This document shows, one piece after another, positions 7,017-12,654 of a stretch of 17,281 bases of DNA; within the stretch, counting starts at the first letter, position 1, and the number at the start of each line of letters is the position of its first letter. Source of the DNA: ZCTH02-B3 sp036563895 (GTDB lineage: Bacteria > Bacillota > Bacilli > Paenibacillales > Paenibacillaceae). The position numbers and the translations under genes were made by a program. The notes under the pieces were generated by a model. That model saw only the letters and a program-made list of their open reading frames with translations. It made no database searches and was not told the origin of the DNA. The stretch lies in the NCBI GenBank assembly GCA_036563895.1, contig DATCLN010000145.1, positions 1-17,281 of the forward strand. Direction: 5' to 3'.

Positions 7017-9101
7017 TCACACGGCGCAGCTGAGGCACTCTTCCACCGACAGCCGGTTCGTGCGCGTGTAATAGAGCGACTTCAGCCCGATATGGGCGGC
7101 GTACAGGTAGTACCGGGCCAGCTGGCGGGTGGTGACGTCGCTGTTGACATGCAGCACGGTGGACACGCCCTGGTCCACGTGGGCGGCGATCTCCGCGATG
7201 AGGTCCAGCACTTTGAACTGGTCCATGTGATAGGCGGATTTGTAATAGAACAGGTTGTCCTTGCTCAGGTACGGCATCGGATAGTACGTGGTCATGTTGG
7301 CGTAGGTGCGCGTCTCGATGGGCGCCACCGCCGGCATGACGCTGGAAGTGGCGTTCTGGACGTACGAAATGCTCTGGGTAGGCGCGATGGCAAGGCGGTA
7401 CGCGTGGTACAGCCCGTGCCGCATCACGTCGTCCCGAAGCCGCCGCCAGTCCTCCGGACCGGGGAGGGAAATCCCCGCGAACAGCCGCCGCACCTTTTCC
7501 GACGCGGGCCGGAAATCCGTATCCAGGTAGCGGTCGAAATACGTCCCCTTTGCGTACTCGGACCGCTCGAAGTCACGGAAAACGGCGCCGCGCTCACGCG
7601 CAATCTCCATGCTTTTTTCGAGAGAGTAGTAGTTTACGGCCATGAAAAAGGCTCTCGCAAACTCCCGGGCTTCCTCGCTTTCGTAGGCGATGCGGTTTTT
7701 CGCCAGATACCCGTGCAGGTTCATCGCCCCAAGGCCCACCGAATGCAGCTCCGCGTTGGCCTTCGCCACCCCCGGCGCGTTGCGGATGCGGCTCATGTCG
7801 CTCACCGCCGTAAGGGCCAGCATCCCTTCGTGCACCGATTCCCGCAGCTTGCCCGTCTCCATCACGTTGGCGATGTTGAGGGACGCCAGATTGCAGCAGA
7901 TGTCCCGGCGGATGACGTCGGGCTCGCCGTAGTCGCCGATCTCGGATACTTCCTGCAGCTGGAAGATTTCCGTGCACAGGTTTGACATCTTGATCTTGCC
8001 GATGTCCTTCAGCGCGTGGGCGCGGTTGGCGTTCGTGATGTTGACGATGTACGGATAGCCGGATTCCAGCTGGATGGTGGCGATTTTCACCAGCATGTCG
8101 CGGGCGCCCATGACCGCCTTCTTTTTCACCCGGTCGTCCGCCAGCAGCCGCTCGTACATTTCGTCCATGTCCATGTCGTCCAGATGGACGCCGTAGGCCT
8201 GGTAGACGGAATACGGAGCGAACACGTACAGCGGCCGGTTGTCCCGCGCCAGCTGGTAGAACTTGTCCGGCACGATGAGGCCGATGGCCAGCGTTTTCAG
8301 GCGGGATTTTTCGTCGGCGTTGATTTTTTTCGTATCGAGAAACTCCACCACGTCCCAGCCGAAAATGTGGTAGTACGCCGCTCCCGCACCCTTGCGCTGT
8401 CCCATCTGGTCCGCGTAGGAGAAGGCGTCCTCCAGGAGCTTGAGCACCGGCACGACGCCCTTGGCCGCGCCTTCCACCCCGCGGATCGGCTCGCCTCGGC
8501 CGCGCAGCCGGGAGACGTTGACGGCCACGCCGCCGCCGATCTTGGACAGCTGCATGCACGTGCCCAGCACGTAGTTGATGGAGTTGAGGGTGTCGTCCAT
8601 TTGCAGCAGAAAACAGGACACCAGCTCTCCCCGCCGCCTGCGGCCGGCGTTCAGGAACGTCGGCGTCGCCGGCTGCACGCGCCGTTCCATCATGGACGCC
8701 GCGAGCCGCTTCGCCAGCGCGGCGTCGCCTTGCGCCAGATGCAAGGCCACGGCGGCGACGCGGTCGGGATAGTGTTCAAGGATGCGCCTTCTGTCGTTGG
8801 TCCGCAGGGCGTAGTCGGTGTAAAACTTGAAAGCGGACATGTAGGATGGAAACGCGAACGGATACGCGCGGGTCCATTCGAACACGTCCAGCACGTCGGC
8901 TTCGGAGTACCGCTCGAAAAAGTTTTCGTAGTAGCCGTTTTCGATCAAAAAGACCAGCTTCTTTTTCAGATCCGGAAACCGGACGCTTTCCGCGCGGACT
9001 TCCTTCAGGTATTCCTCGAGCGCTTCCCGGTCCTTCTCCAGCCGGAAAAACCCGTCCGGACCCCGCCGCATGATTTCGTTGTTCAGCTCAATGTGCCGCA
9101 A
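7017..9101 (-). CDS. nrdE: Class Ib ribonucleotide reductase large subunit NrdE
   Basis: Catalytic alpha subunit that reduces ribonucleoside diphosphates. From the chosen start it has 694 residues. Seen: TPTFLNAGRRRRGELVSC with redox cysteine C163; SNLCTEI with N374, C376 (thiyl radical position) and E378; DICCNLASLNI with the second redox cysteine; and the C-terminal CLSC pair (C689, C692) that exchanges electrons with a thioredoxin/NrdH-type donor. No N-terminal ATP-cone is present, as usual for class Ib. I prefer a TTG start at 9101, preceded by GAAAGG and overlapping the end of nrdI by 14 nt. The ATG at 9134 would give 705 residues but has a poor ribosome binding site. The family's conserved start (IELNNEIM) begins right after the TTG. 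Confidence 0.93.
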   Translation of the reverse strand: MRHIELNNEIMRRGPDGFFRLEKDREALEEYLKEVRAESVRFPDLKKKLVFLIENGYYENFFERYSEADVLDVFEWTRAYPFAFPSYMSAFKFYTDYALRTNDRRRILEHYPDRVAAVALHLAQGDAALAKRLAASMMERRVQPATPTFLNAGRRRRGELVSCFLLQMDDTLNSINYVLGTCMQLSKIGGGVAVNVSRLRGRGEPIRGVEGAAKGVVPVLKLLEDAFSYADQMGQRKGAGAAYYHIFGWDVVEFLDTKKINADEKSRLKTLAIGLIVPDKFYQLARDNRPLYVFAPYSVYQAYGVHLDDMDMDEMYERLLADDRVKKKAVMGARDMLVKIATIQLESGYPYIVNITNANRAHALKDIGKIKMSNLCTEIFQLQEVSEIGDYGEPDVIRRDICCNLASLNIANVMETGKLRESVHEGMLALTAVSDMSRIRNAPGVAKANAELHSVGLGAMNLHGYLAKNRIAYESEEAREFARAFFMAVNYYSLEKSMEIARERGAVFRDFERSEYAKGTYFDRYLDTDFRPASEKVRRLFAGISLPGPEDWRRLRDDVMRHGLYHAYRLAIAPTQSISYVQNATSSVMPAVAPIETRTYANMTTYYPMPYLSKDNLFYYKSAYHMDQFKVLDLIAEIAAHVDQGVSTVLHVNSDVTTRQLARYYLYAAHIGLKSLYYTRTNRLSVEECLSCAV

Positions 9102-9447
9102 GCCGGACCACCCTTTCGCAGAACGTCTCCACATCCGCCGCCGTCCCCGACAGCTCGAACTTGTGCAGCACCGGCACGCCGTAGGCGGCGGCGATCCGGT
9201 CCGCGCTCCGGGCGAAATTTTCGCCCCAGTTGCGGTTGCCGCTGGCCGCCACGCCGCGCAGAAAACCGCCGTTGCGGGCCAGAAACGCCGCCGAGCGCGG
9301 GGGCACCTGGCCGAATCCGGTGGTGTGGGTGACCAGCACGAAGGGCTCCTCCAGCACGGCGTCTTCCTCCACCGGCACCGCGGGCAGATCCAGCCTGGCG
9401 ACGAACCGCTTCACGTTGCCCGTTTTGGAATCGTAGACGATGAGCAT
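9088..9447 (-). CDS. nrdI: NrdI flavodoxin-like activator of class Ib reductase
   Basis: Small flavodoxin that supplies the oxidant used to assemble the Mn-tyrosyl radical of NrdF (known for the family). The 119 residues fit the family length. The N-terminus MLIVYDSKTGNVKRF (1-15) is the FMN phosphate-binding strand-loop. VLVTHTTGFGQVPP and GVAASGNRNWGENFA are the typical NrdI loops. The ATG at 9447 is preceded by GGAGGTGGAGAG, an excellent ribosome binding site. It is the first gene after the cobalamin-riboswitch terminator and overlaps nrdE by 14 nt, so the two are translationally coupled. A longer frame upstream runs through the riboswitch and is not coding. Confidence 0.95.
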   Translation of the reverse strand: MLIVYDSKTGNVKRFVARLDLPAVPVEEDAVLEEPFVLVTHTTGFGQVPPRSAAFLARNGGFLRGVAASGNRNWGENFARSADRIAAAYGVPVLHKFELSGTAADVETFCERVVRLAAH

Positions 9448-9471
9448 CTCTCCACCTCCAGGGTTGATGGG

Positions 9472-9517
9472 AAAAAAGCGGGGCGCCTCCGGAGCCTCGG
9501 GGCTCCGGAAACGCCCC
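9472..9517 (-). terminator. Riboswitch-controlled intrinsic terminator before nrdI
   Basis: On the minus strand a long GC-rich stem pairs GTTTCCGGAGCC (9501-9512) and flanking GGGGC with GGCTCCGGA and GCGCCCC (9480-9496). A tight CCGA loop closes it, and a run of six T (9472-9477) follows. It lies between the cobalamin aptamer and the nrdI ribosome binding site, the normal position for a transcription-terminating expression platform. Confidence 0.88.
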
Positions 9518-9580
9518 AATACCAACCGGACGGGCAAGTCCGCCCGGGCATGACCCGGGCCCTGCCGCCGGCATTGGCCT

Positions 9581-9592
9581 GTTTCCGGCGCC
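9581..9592 (-). promoter_or_regulatory. Candidate antiterminator arm of the cobalamin riboswitch
   Basis: The minus-strand segment GGCGCCGGAAAC can pair with the terminator 5' arm GTTTCCGGAGCC (9501-9512) at 11 of 12 positions, including eight consecutive perfect pairs. Formation of this helix would destroy the terminator and allow nrdIEF transcription. A GGCGC at about 9616-9620 (minus strand, just after the aptamer) could sequester its GCGCC when cobalamin is bound; that part is short and speculative. Confidence 0.6.
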
Positions 9593-9622
9593 TTCCCTAT
9601 CCTCCGTAGGCCGCAGCGCCTT

Positions 9623-9793
9623 CGGACAGGCAGGTCTCCTGGCTCGGGCTTCATCGCCTCGCCCCGCCTTCCCAGCCTTCCAGAGGCCAGTGGCTTTGCC
9701 GGGGCGAAACTCTTCCCTCACAGTGGCGGGACCGCGCCGGACTTGCACCGGTCTTCCCTTTTCAGCCTTGCCCGCGGGCAAGGCACCTGTCCG
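9623..9793 (-). ncRNA. Cobalamin (adenosylcobalamin) riboswitch aptamer
   Basis: The minus-strand transcript carries every hallmark of the cobalamin aptamer. The closing helix P1 is CGGACAGG (9786-9793) with CCTGTCCG (9623-9630). A TGCAAGTCC segment, equivalent to the usual TGAAAATCC, follows. GCCACTG occurs twice (9721-9727 and 9688-9694), and the B12 box AGCCAGGAGACCTGCC (9629-9644) fits the consensus throughout. The 171-nt length is ordinary. It precedes a terminator and the nrdI-nrdE-nrdF genes, so binding of cobalamin is expected to stop transcription of the B12-independent ribonucleotide reductase. The same logic is known from Streptomyces nrdAB. Confidence 0.95.
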
Positions 9794-9795
9794 AA

Positions 9796-9811
9796 CATCA
9801 ATATGTAGTTG
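9796..9811 (-). promoter_or_regulatory. NrdR box 2 (candidate)
   Basis: Minus-strand CAACTACATATTGATG matches 10 of 16 positions of the NrdR palindrome ACACwATATATwGTGT, and 10 of the 11 central positions. It lies 16 nt downstream of box 1 (centre to centre 32 bp, three helical turns) at the predicted transcription start, the geometry known for paired NrdR boxes. Confidence 0.6.
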
Positions 9812-9820
9812 TCGAGATCA

Positions 9821-9850
9821 AATATACACCCAATATCTTGTGGTTGTCAA
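9821..9850 (-). promoter_or_regulatory. Sigma-A-type promoter of the riboswitch-nrdIEF operon
   Basis: TTGACA (9845-9850, perfect -35) and TATATT (9821-9826, 5 of 6) with an 18-nt spacer on the minus strand. Transcription would begin near 9814, about 20 nt before the riboswitch P1 helix. The spacer is filled by NrdR box 1. Confidence 0.75.
9828..9843 (-). promoter_or_regulatory. NrdR box 1
   Basis: Minus-strand CCACAAGATATTGGGT matches 13 of 16 positions of the NrdR-box consensus ACACwATATATwGTGT. It occupies the spacer between the -35 and -10 elements, so bound NrdR would exclude RNA polymerase. NrdR is the ATP/dATP-sensing repressor of ribonucleotide reductase genes (established). Its gene is not in the window. 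Confidence 0.72.
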
Positions 9851-9949
9851 TCCTTTCCGTGGAAAATCCGTCCGACAAACTTATTTTGGTCTTCCGTAAC
9901 CGTCAATTCTGCTTGAGTGTCCTCAGGCGGGCCCGGGCGAATCTGAACT

Positions 9950-10130
9950 ACGACAAAAGTGCATTTATTTTTTTATGAAAACGGGCTCCGGAGGAAAATA
10001 AATGCACTTTGTATCATTAAATTGGAAAATCCTGTGCGATTTCCGGTTAGCAGCCCGAAAATAAATGTACGAATGTCGTTATTTCGGTCGGAAGGCCATG
10101 AAAACAAAAAAATAAATGTATTTTTGTCGT
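9950..10130. repeat. AT-rich four-copy repeat cluster with inverted ends (MITE or IS-end relic candidate)
   Basis: Four copies of a unit with core AAAATAAATGYACTTTTG followed by TCGTTA. Copy 1 is on the minus strand (9950-9974); copies 2, 3 and 4 are on the plus strand (9995-10020, 10058-10083, 10106-10130). The outermost copies form 25-bp terminal inverted repeats with 23 matches. Copies 1 and 2 form a perfect 16-bp stem (9956-9971 with 9995-10010). The region is strikingly AT-rich against its GC-rich surroundings and codes for nothing recognisable. No clear target-site duplication is visible next to it. A non-autonomous transposable element, a relic of an IS end with several transposase-binding sites, or a protein-binding array are all possible. 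Confidence 0.6.
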
Positions 10131-10307
10131 TAATGCCGCCAGGGCGGGAAACAGCCTCCCTCACCCCTGCGGCCTATCATCTGACTTCCAGCACCAAAAT
10201 CCTGAAAAGTCCGTTCTTGTCCTCTGAGGGTTGGGAGTAGTCGTGCCACCTGATCGGATCCTTCTCTTTCCCTTCCGGAACCGGATTTTACATATGGAGG
10301 AATTTCG

Positions 10308-10385
10308 ATGCGGCAGGCCGTTTTTCCTGTGAGTACCTTGAAACTGTACGCGGAAGTTTGGGAAAATCCGCAGCATGTAGTATAA
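10308..10385 (+). CDS. Possible 25-codon small ORF
   Basis: A short reading frame (begins MRQAVFPVSTLKLYAEVW, then ENPQHVV) has GGAGG placed 7 nt before an ATG, a better ribosome binding site than many real genes here. Its stop codon lies inside the -10 element of the next promoter (TATAAT, 10381-10386). I recognise no family, and no strong promoter is visible upstream. It could be a leader peptide or the remnant of a gene lost when the neighbouring repeat element arrived, or chance. Confidence 0.25.
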   Translation: MRQAVFPVSTLKLYAEVWENPQHVV

Positions 10386-10386
10386 T
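10358..10386 (+). promoter_or_regulatory. Sigma-A-type promoter for the redoxin gene
   Basis: TTGGGA (10358-10363, 4 of 6) and a perfect TATAAT (10381-10386) with a 17-nt spacer. Transcription would start about 10393, leaving a leader of about 30 nt before the ATG at 10422. Confidence 0.65.
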
Positions 10387-10421
10387 ATTGGATAACATTG
10401 CTGTGAAAGGCGGGGATTGTC

Positions 10422-10985
10422 ATGGCAGATACTCCTTCCAAAATGATTCCGCTCGGGACCGTCGCCAGCGACTTTGCGCTGACGGACGCGGTTTCGGGGA
10501 AAACGATGTCGCTGTCCGAACTGAAATCCGGCATCGCCACCGTCATCGTGTTCATGTGCAACCACTGCCCGTTCGTCCGCCACATCATCGATCAGCTGGT
10601 GCAGACCGCCAACGACTACATACCGAAAGGCATCCGGTTTATCGCCATCAACTCCAACGACCCGGAGCAGTATCCCGAAGACTCGCCGGAAGAGATGAAA
10701 AAATGGGCGGAACAAAAACGGTTCCCTTTCCCCTACCTGTTTGACGCCACACAGGAGGTGGCCAGGGCGTACGGCGCGGCATGCACGCCGGATTTCTTCG
10801 TCTTCGACGGCAACCTGCGCCTCGTCTACCGCGGCCAGTTTGACGGTTCCCGACCGGGAAACGGAGTTCCGGTCACCGGGAGCGATCTGCGCGCGGCCCT
10901 CGATTGCCTCCTGGAGGGCCGGCCCGTTCCGTCTGACCAGAAGCCGAGCCTCGGCTGCAACATCAAGTGGAAAAAGGGAGCCTGA
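10422..10985 (+). CDS. Thioredoxin-family (peroxiredoxin-like) protein
   Basis: 187-residue redoxin-fold protein with a CxxC active site in MCNHCPFV (C46, C49) placed after the first strand, as in thioredoxin and AhpC/TSA-like proteins. The cis-proline loop is CTPDFFVFD (C121, P123). A C-terminal LGCNIKWK with C179 is typical of a PRX-like subgroup often annotated only as 'thioredoxin family protein'. No signal peptide is seen, so it is probably cytoplasmic. The likely role is thiol-disulfide exchange or peroxide reduction; the substrate is unknown. ATG at 10422 has GAAAGGCGGGG upstream and a good promoter 36-64 nt before it. A small hairpin follows the stop, then a DinB-family gene on the same strand. 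Confidence 0.88.
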   Translation: MADTPSKMIPLGTVASDFALTDAVSGKTMSLSELKSGIATVIVFMCNHCPFVRHIIDQLVQTANDYIPKGIRFIAINSNDPEQYPEDSPEEMKKWAEQKRFPFPYLFDATQEVARAYGAACTPDFFVFDGNLRLVYRGQFDGSRPGNGVPVTGSDLRAALDCLLEGRPVPSDQKPSLGCNIKWKKGA

Positions 10986-10991
10986 GCGACG

Positions 10992-11016
10992 GGAGCCGCA
11001 AGCTCCTGTCTCTTTT
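10992..11016 (+). terminator. Weak terminator or attenuator between redoxin and DinB genes
   Basis: GGAGC (10992-10996) pairs with GCTCC (11002-11006) around a CGCAA loop, followed by the T-rich TGTCTCTTTTT. The stem has only five pairs, so partial read-through into the next gene is likely. Confidence 0.35.
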
Positions 11017-11040
11017 TGTTCTCCGGAGGATCGGGTGTGC

Positions 11041-11511
11041 ATGGACGAACTGCTTGCCCGGTACGAAGAATGGAACGATTTTCTGATCCGGATCCGGGAC
11101 GAGGACTGGAACGTCCCGCTGGGCGAAGGCAAATGGAGCATTCACGACGTGGTCAGCCACATCCTGTTTTGGGACAGGTATTTCCGCGAAACGGCCGTGG
11201 AACGGATCGCGCAAGGACTGAACCCGACATGGAATGAACTGGATTTTGACCGGTTCAATCGGGAAGCGGCGGAAAAAGGGCGGCGGCTTTCGAAGGAAGA
11301 ACTGATCGAACAGACGCGCAAGTGTCGGAAGGCCATTCTTGACACCATCCGTTCCATGGATGAAGTGCGGCGGTCCGGGACGTATACGGACGCGGACGGC
11401 GAGGCGTTCGACCTTGAAGCGTATTTGAAGGAATTCGTCGACCACGACCGGCATCACATGCGGCAAATCGAAGAAGTGCTGCTAACCAGCGGAAGATCCC
11501 GTCCGGAGTGA
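11041..11511 (+). CDS. DinB/DfsB-family protein (putative metal-dependent thiol transferase)
   Basis: 156 residues with the four-helix layout of the DinB superfamily. The metal-binding histidine triad appears as H40 in WSIHDVVSHILFWD and a C-terminal HxxxH (H135, H139) in DHDRHHMRQIE. Some members transfer bacillithiol to xenobiotics (known for BstA-type enzymes), but most have no assigned function and nothing here fixes the substrate. ATG at 11041 lies 11 nt after GGAGG. A GTG at 11035, two codons upstream, sits 5 nt after it and is an equally reasonable start. It is 55 nt downstream of the redoxin gene; thiol chemistry could link the two, but this is inference. Confidence 0.85.
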   Translation: MDELLARYEEWNDFLIRIRDEDWNVPLGEGKWSIHDVVSHILFWDRYFRETAVERIAQGLNPTWNELDFDRFNREAAEKGRRLSKEELIEQTRKCRKAILDTIRSMDEVRRSGTYTDADGEAFDLEAYLKEFVDHDRHHMRQIEEVLLTSGRSRPE

Positions 11512-11554
11512 AAGCCGACCGGATGAACGGCGAAACAATGCGTCTTGCAGCAAC

Positions 11555-11582
11555 AAGCCGCCGGCCTATTGACCGGCGGCTT
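11555..11582. terminator. Hairpin terminator shared by the DinB gene and the end of araC
   Basis: AAGCCGCCGG (11555-11564) and CCGGCGGCTT (11573-11582) form ten perfect pairs around an 8-nt loop. On the plus strand it follows the DinB gene by 43 nt. The minus-strand araC-type gene ends inside it (stop 11566-11568). T runs are short on both sides, so it may act mainly as a barrier between convergent transcripts. Confidence 0.6.
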
Positions 11583-12501
11583 TCGTGCGCAGGACATTTT
11601 TTCTGTATTCCGAAGGGGTTTGTCCCATGATTTTTTTGAAAACGCGGATGAAGTGCGAGGAATCCACATACCCGACCGACAGCGCGACATCCGTGATGGA
11701 CAGGTCGGGCCGGCTTTCCATGATTTTGACGCTTTCCATGATGCGCTGCATCTGCACGTACTGATAGAAGCTCATTCCCTTTACCTTGGAAAACAGCCGG
11801 GTCAGATGCTCGGGGCTGACATAGAAGAGCTCCGACATCTTGCTCAGGGATATCGGCTCGTGCAGATTTTCCCGCACGTAGTGGCAACACTCTTCGACCA
11901 GCTGGTGCCCCTTGCTCCGCTTCAGCACCTGCTGGTTTTGCTGGTAGGCCTCCAAGCCTCTTTCCAGGTAGACCATAAATTCCGACAGCAGGGACAACAC
12001 CATCTGTTTCCAGCCGGTTTTCAATTCGGAAAACTCTTCCAGAATCCGATGGATCAACTGATTCATCCGGATGTAGGTGTCCGGGTCCAGCGGCATGCTG
12101 ATGTGGGTTTTGCCTGCAAACCAGTCCAGGTCGGAAACGAAGGGAATCTGCTTCAGGAAATGGTGCTCGAAGCAGATGACCGTCCGCGTGTAGTTGAGGG
12201 AACTGTCCGCAAAGATCTGGTGGGGAACGTCCCCGTTCAGCATGATGAGATGCCTGGGCATGTGGGCGATCAGATCTTTCCCGACGGCGTAGATCGCCCG
12301 CCCTTCATGGGTGATGTTGATTTCCAGCCCGGGCTGCACATGCTTGGTGTACAAGCCGACCCACTCGGGCCCGTCCTTGGATTTCGGGGCATGGCTGGGC
12401 ACGCACTGGTTGAACATGTAGACCGGGAAAGCACGGAGCTGCTTTTCCACATTCACGTTGTGAACCAACGGCTTTTGGATTTTTTCCAGGATGGTGTTCA
12501 T
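11566..12501 (-). CDS. AraC-family transcriptional regulator
   Basis: 311 residues from the chosen ATG at 12501. The N-terminal part (about 20-150) looks like an AraC-type cupin ligand-binding domain (HEGRAIYAVG, HLIMLNGDVPHQIF). The C-terminal part carries two helix-turn-helix units: about 217-238 (ISLSKMSELFYVSPEHLTRL) and about 268-291 (SITDVALSVGYVDSSHFIRV), with the classic GY-SHFIRVFKK-G-TPSEYR ending. A longer frame extends 50 codons upstream but reads through its own promoter region. The ribosome binding site at 12501 is weak (GGACAGG), so the start is the least certain point. It lies behind an ABC importer and an FAD oxidoreductase on the same strand and probably controls them in response to the imported substrate (inference). 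Confidence 0.9.
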   Translation of the reverse strand: MNTILEKIQKPLVHNVNVEKQLRAFPVYMFNQCVPSHAPKSKDGPEWVGLYTKHVQPGLEINITHEGRAIYAVGKDLIAHMPRHLIMLNGDVPHQIFADSSLNYTRTVICFEHHFLKQIPFVSDLDWFAGKTHISMPLDPDTYIRMNQLIHRILEEFSELKTGWKQMVLSLLSEFMVYLERGLEAYQQNQQVLKRSKGHQLVEECCHYVRENLHEPISLSKMSELFYVSPEHLTRLFSKVKGMSFYQYVQMQRIMESVKIMESRPDLSITDVALSVGYVDSSHFIRVFKKIMGQTPSEYRKNVLRTKAAGQ

Positions 12502-12575
12502 CGCCTGTCCAGCCCCCCCTTTTGGACGAAGCCGTCCGGATGCCTCTCTGTTTCCCGCCGGGGATTGACTAAGTA

Positions 12576-12604
12576 ATTGTACTTGAAAGAGCTTTGGAGC
12601 GCAA
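12576..12604 (-). promoter_or_regulatory. Promoter candidate for the AraC-family gene
   Basis: TTGCGC (12599-12604, 4 of 6) and TACAAT (12576-12581, 5 of 6), spacer 17 nt, on the minus strand. The -10 overlaps one copy of a repeated ACTAAGTA-type motif (12568-12582), whose inverted partner is at 12646-12659. Confidence 0.5.
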
Positions 12605-12654
12605 ACGCCAATAAATGCCGCCACCGGCACGGACGGGAAAACCATGGACAATAC

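Noticed and set aside
9448..9781. N-terminal extension of nrdI reading through the leader
   Set aside because: This stretch is the riboswitch and terminator; the NrdI family starts at MLIVYDS with an excellent ribosome binding site.
9851..9949. Second transcription unit or small gene upstream of the nrd promoter
   Set aside because: No reading frame with a ribosome binding site, no hairpin with a T run and no recognisable motif was found in these 99 bases.
9950..10130. CRISPR array
   Set aside because: The repeats are degenerate, one is inverted, the spacers are of unequal length, and no cas genes are near.
10190..10265. Possible T-box relic on the minus strand (AGGTGGCACGACTACTCCC)
   Set aside because: Only part of the T-box sequence is present, the ACCGCG core is missing, and there is no matching terminator 3' arm or downstream amino-acid gene.
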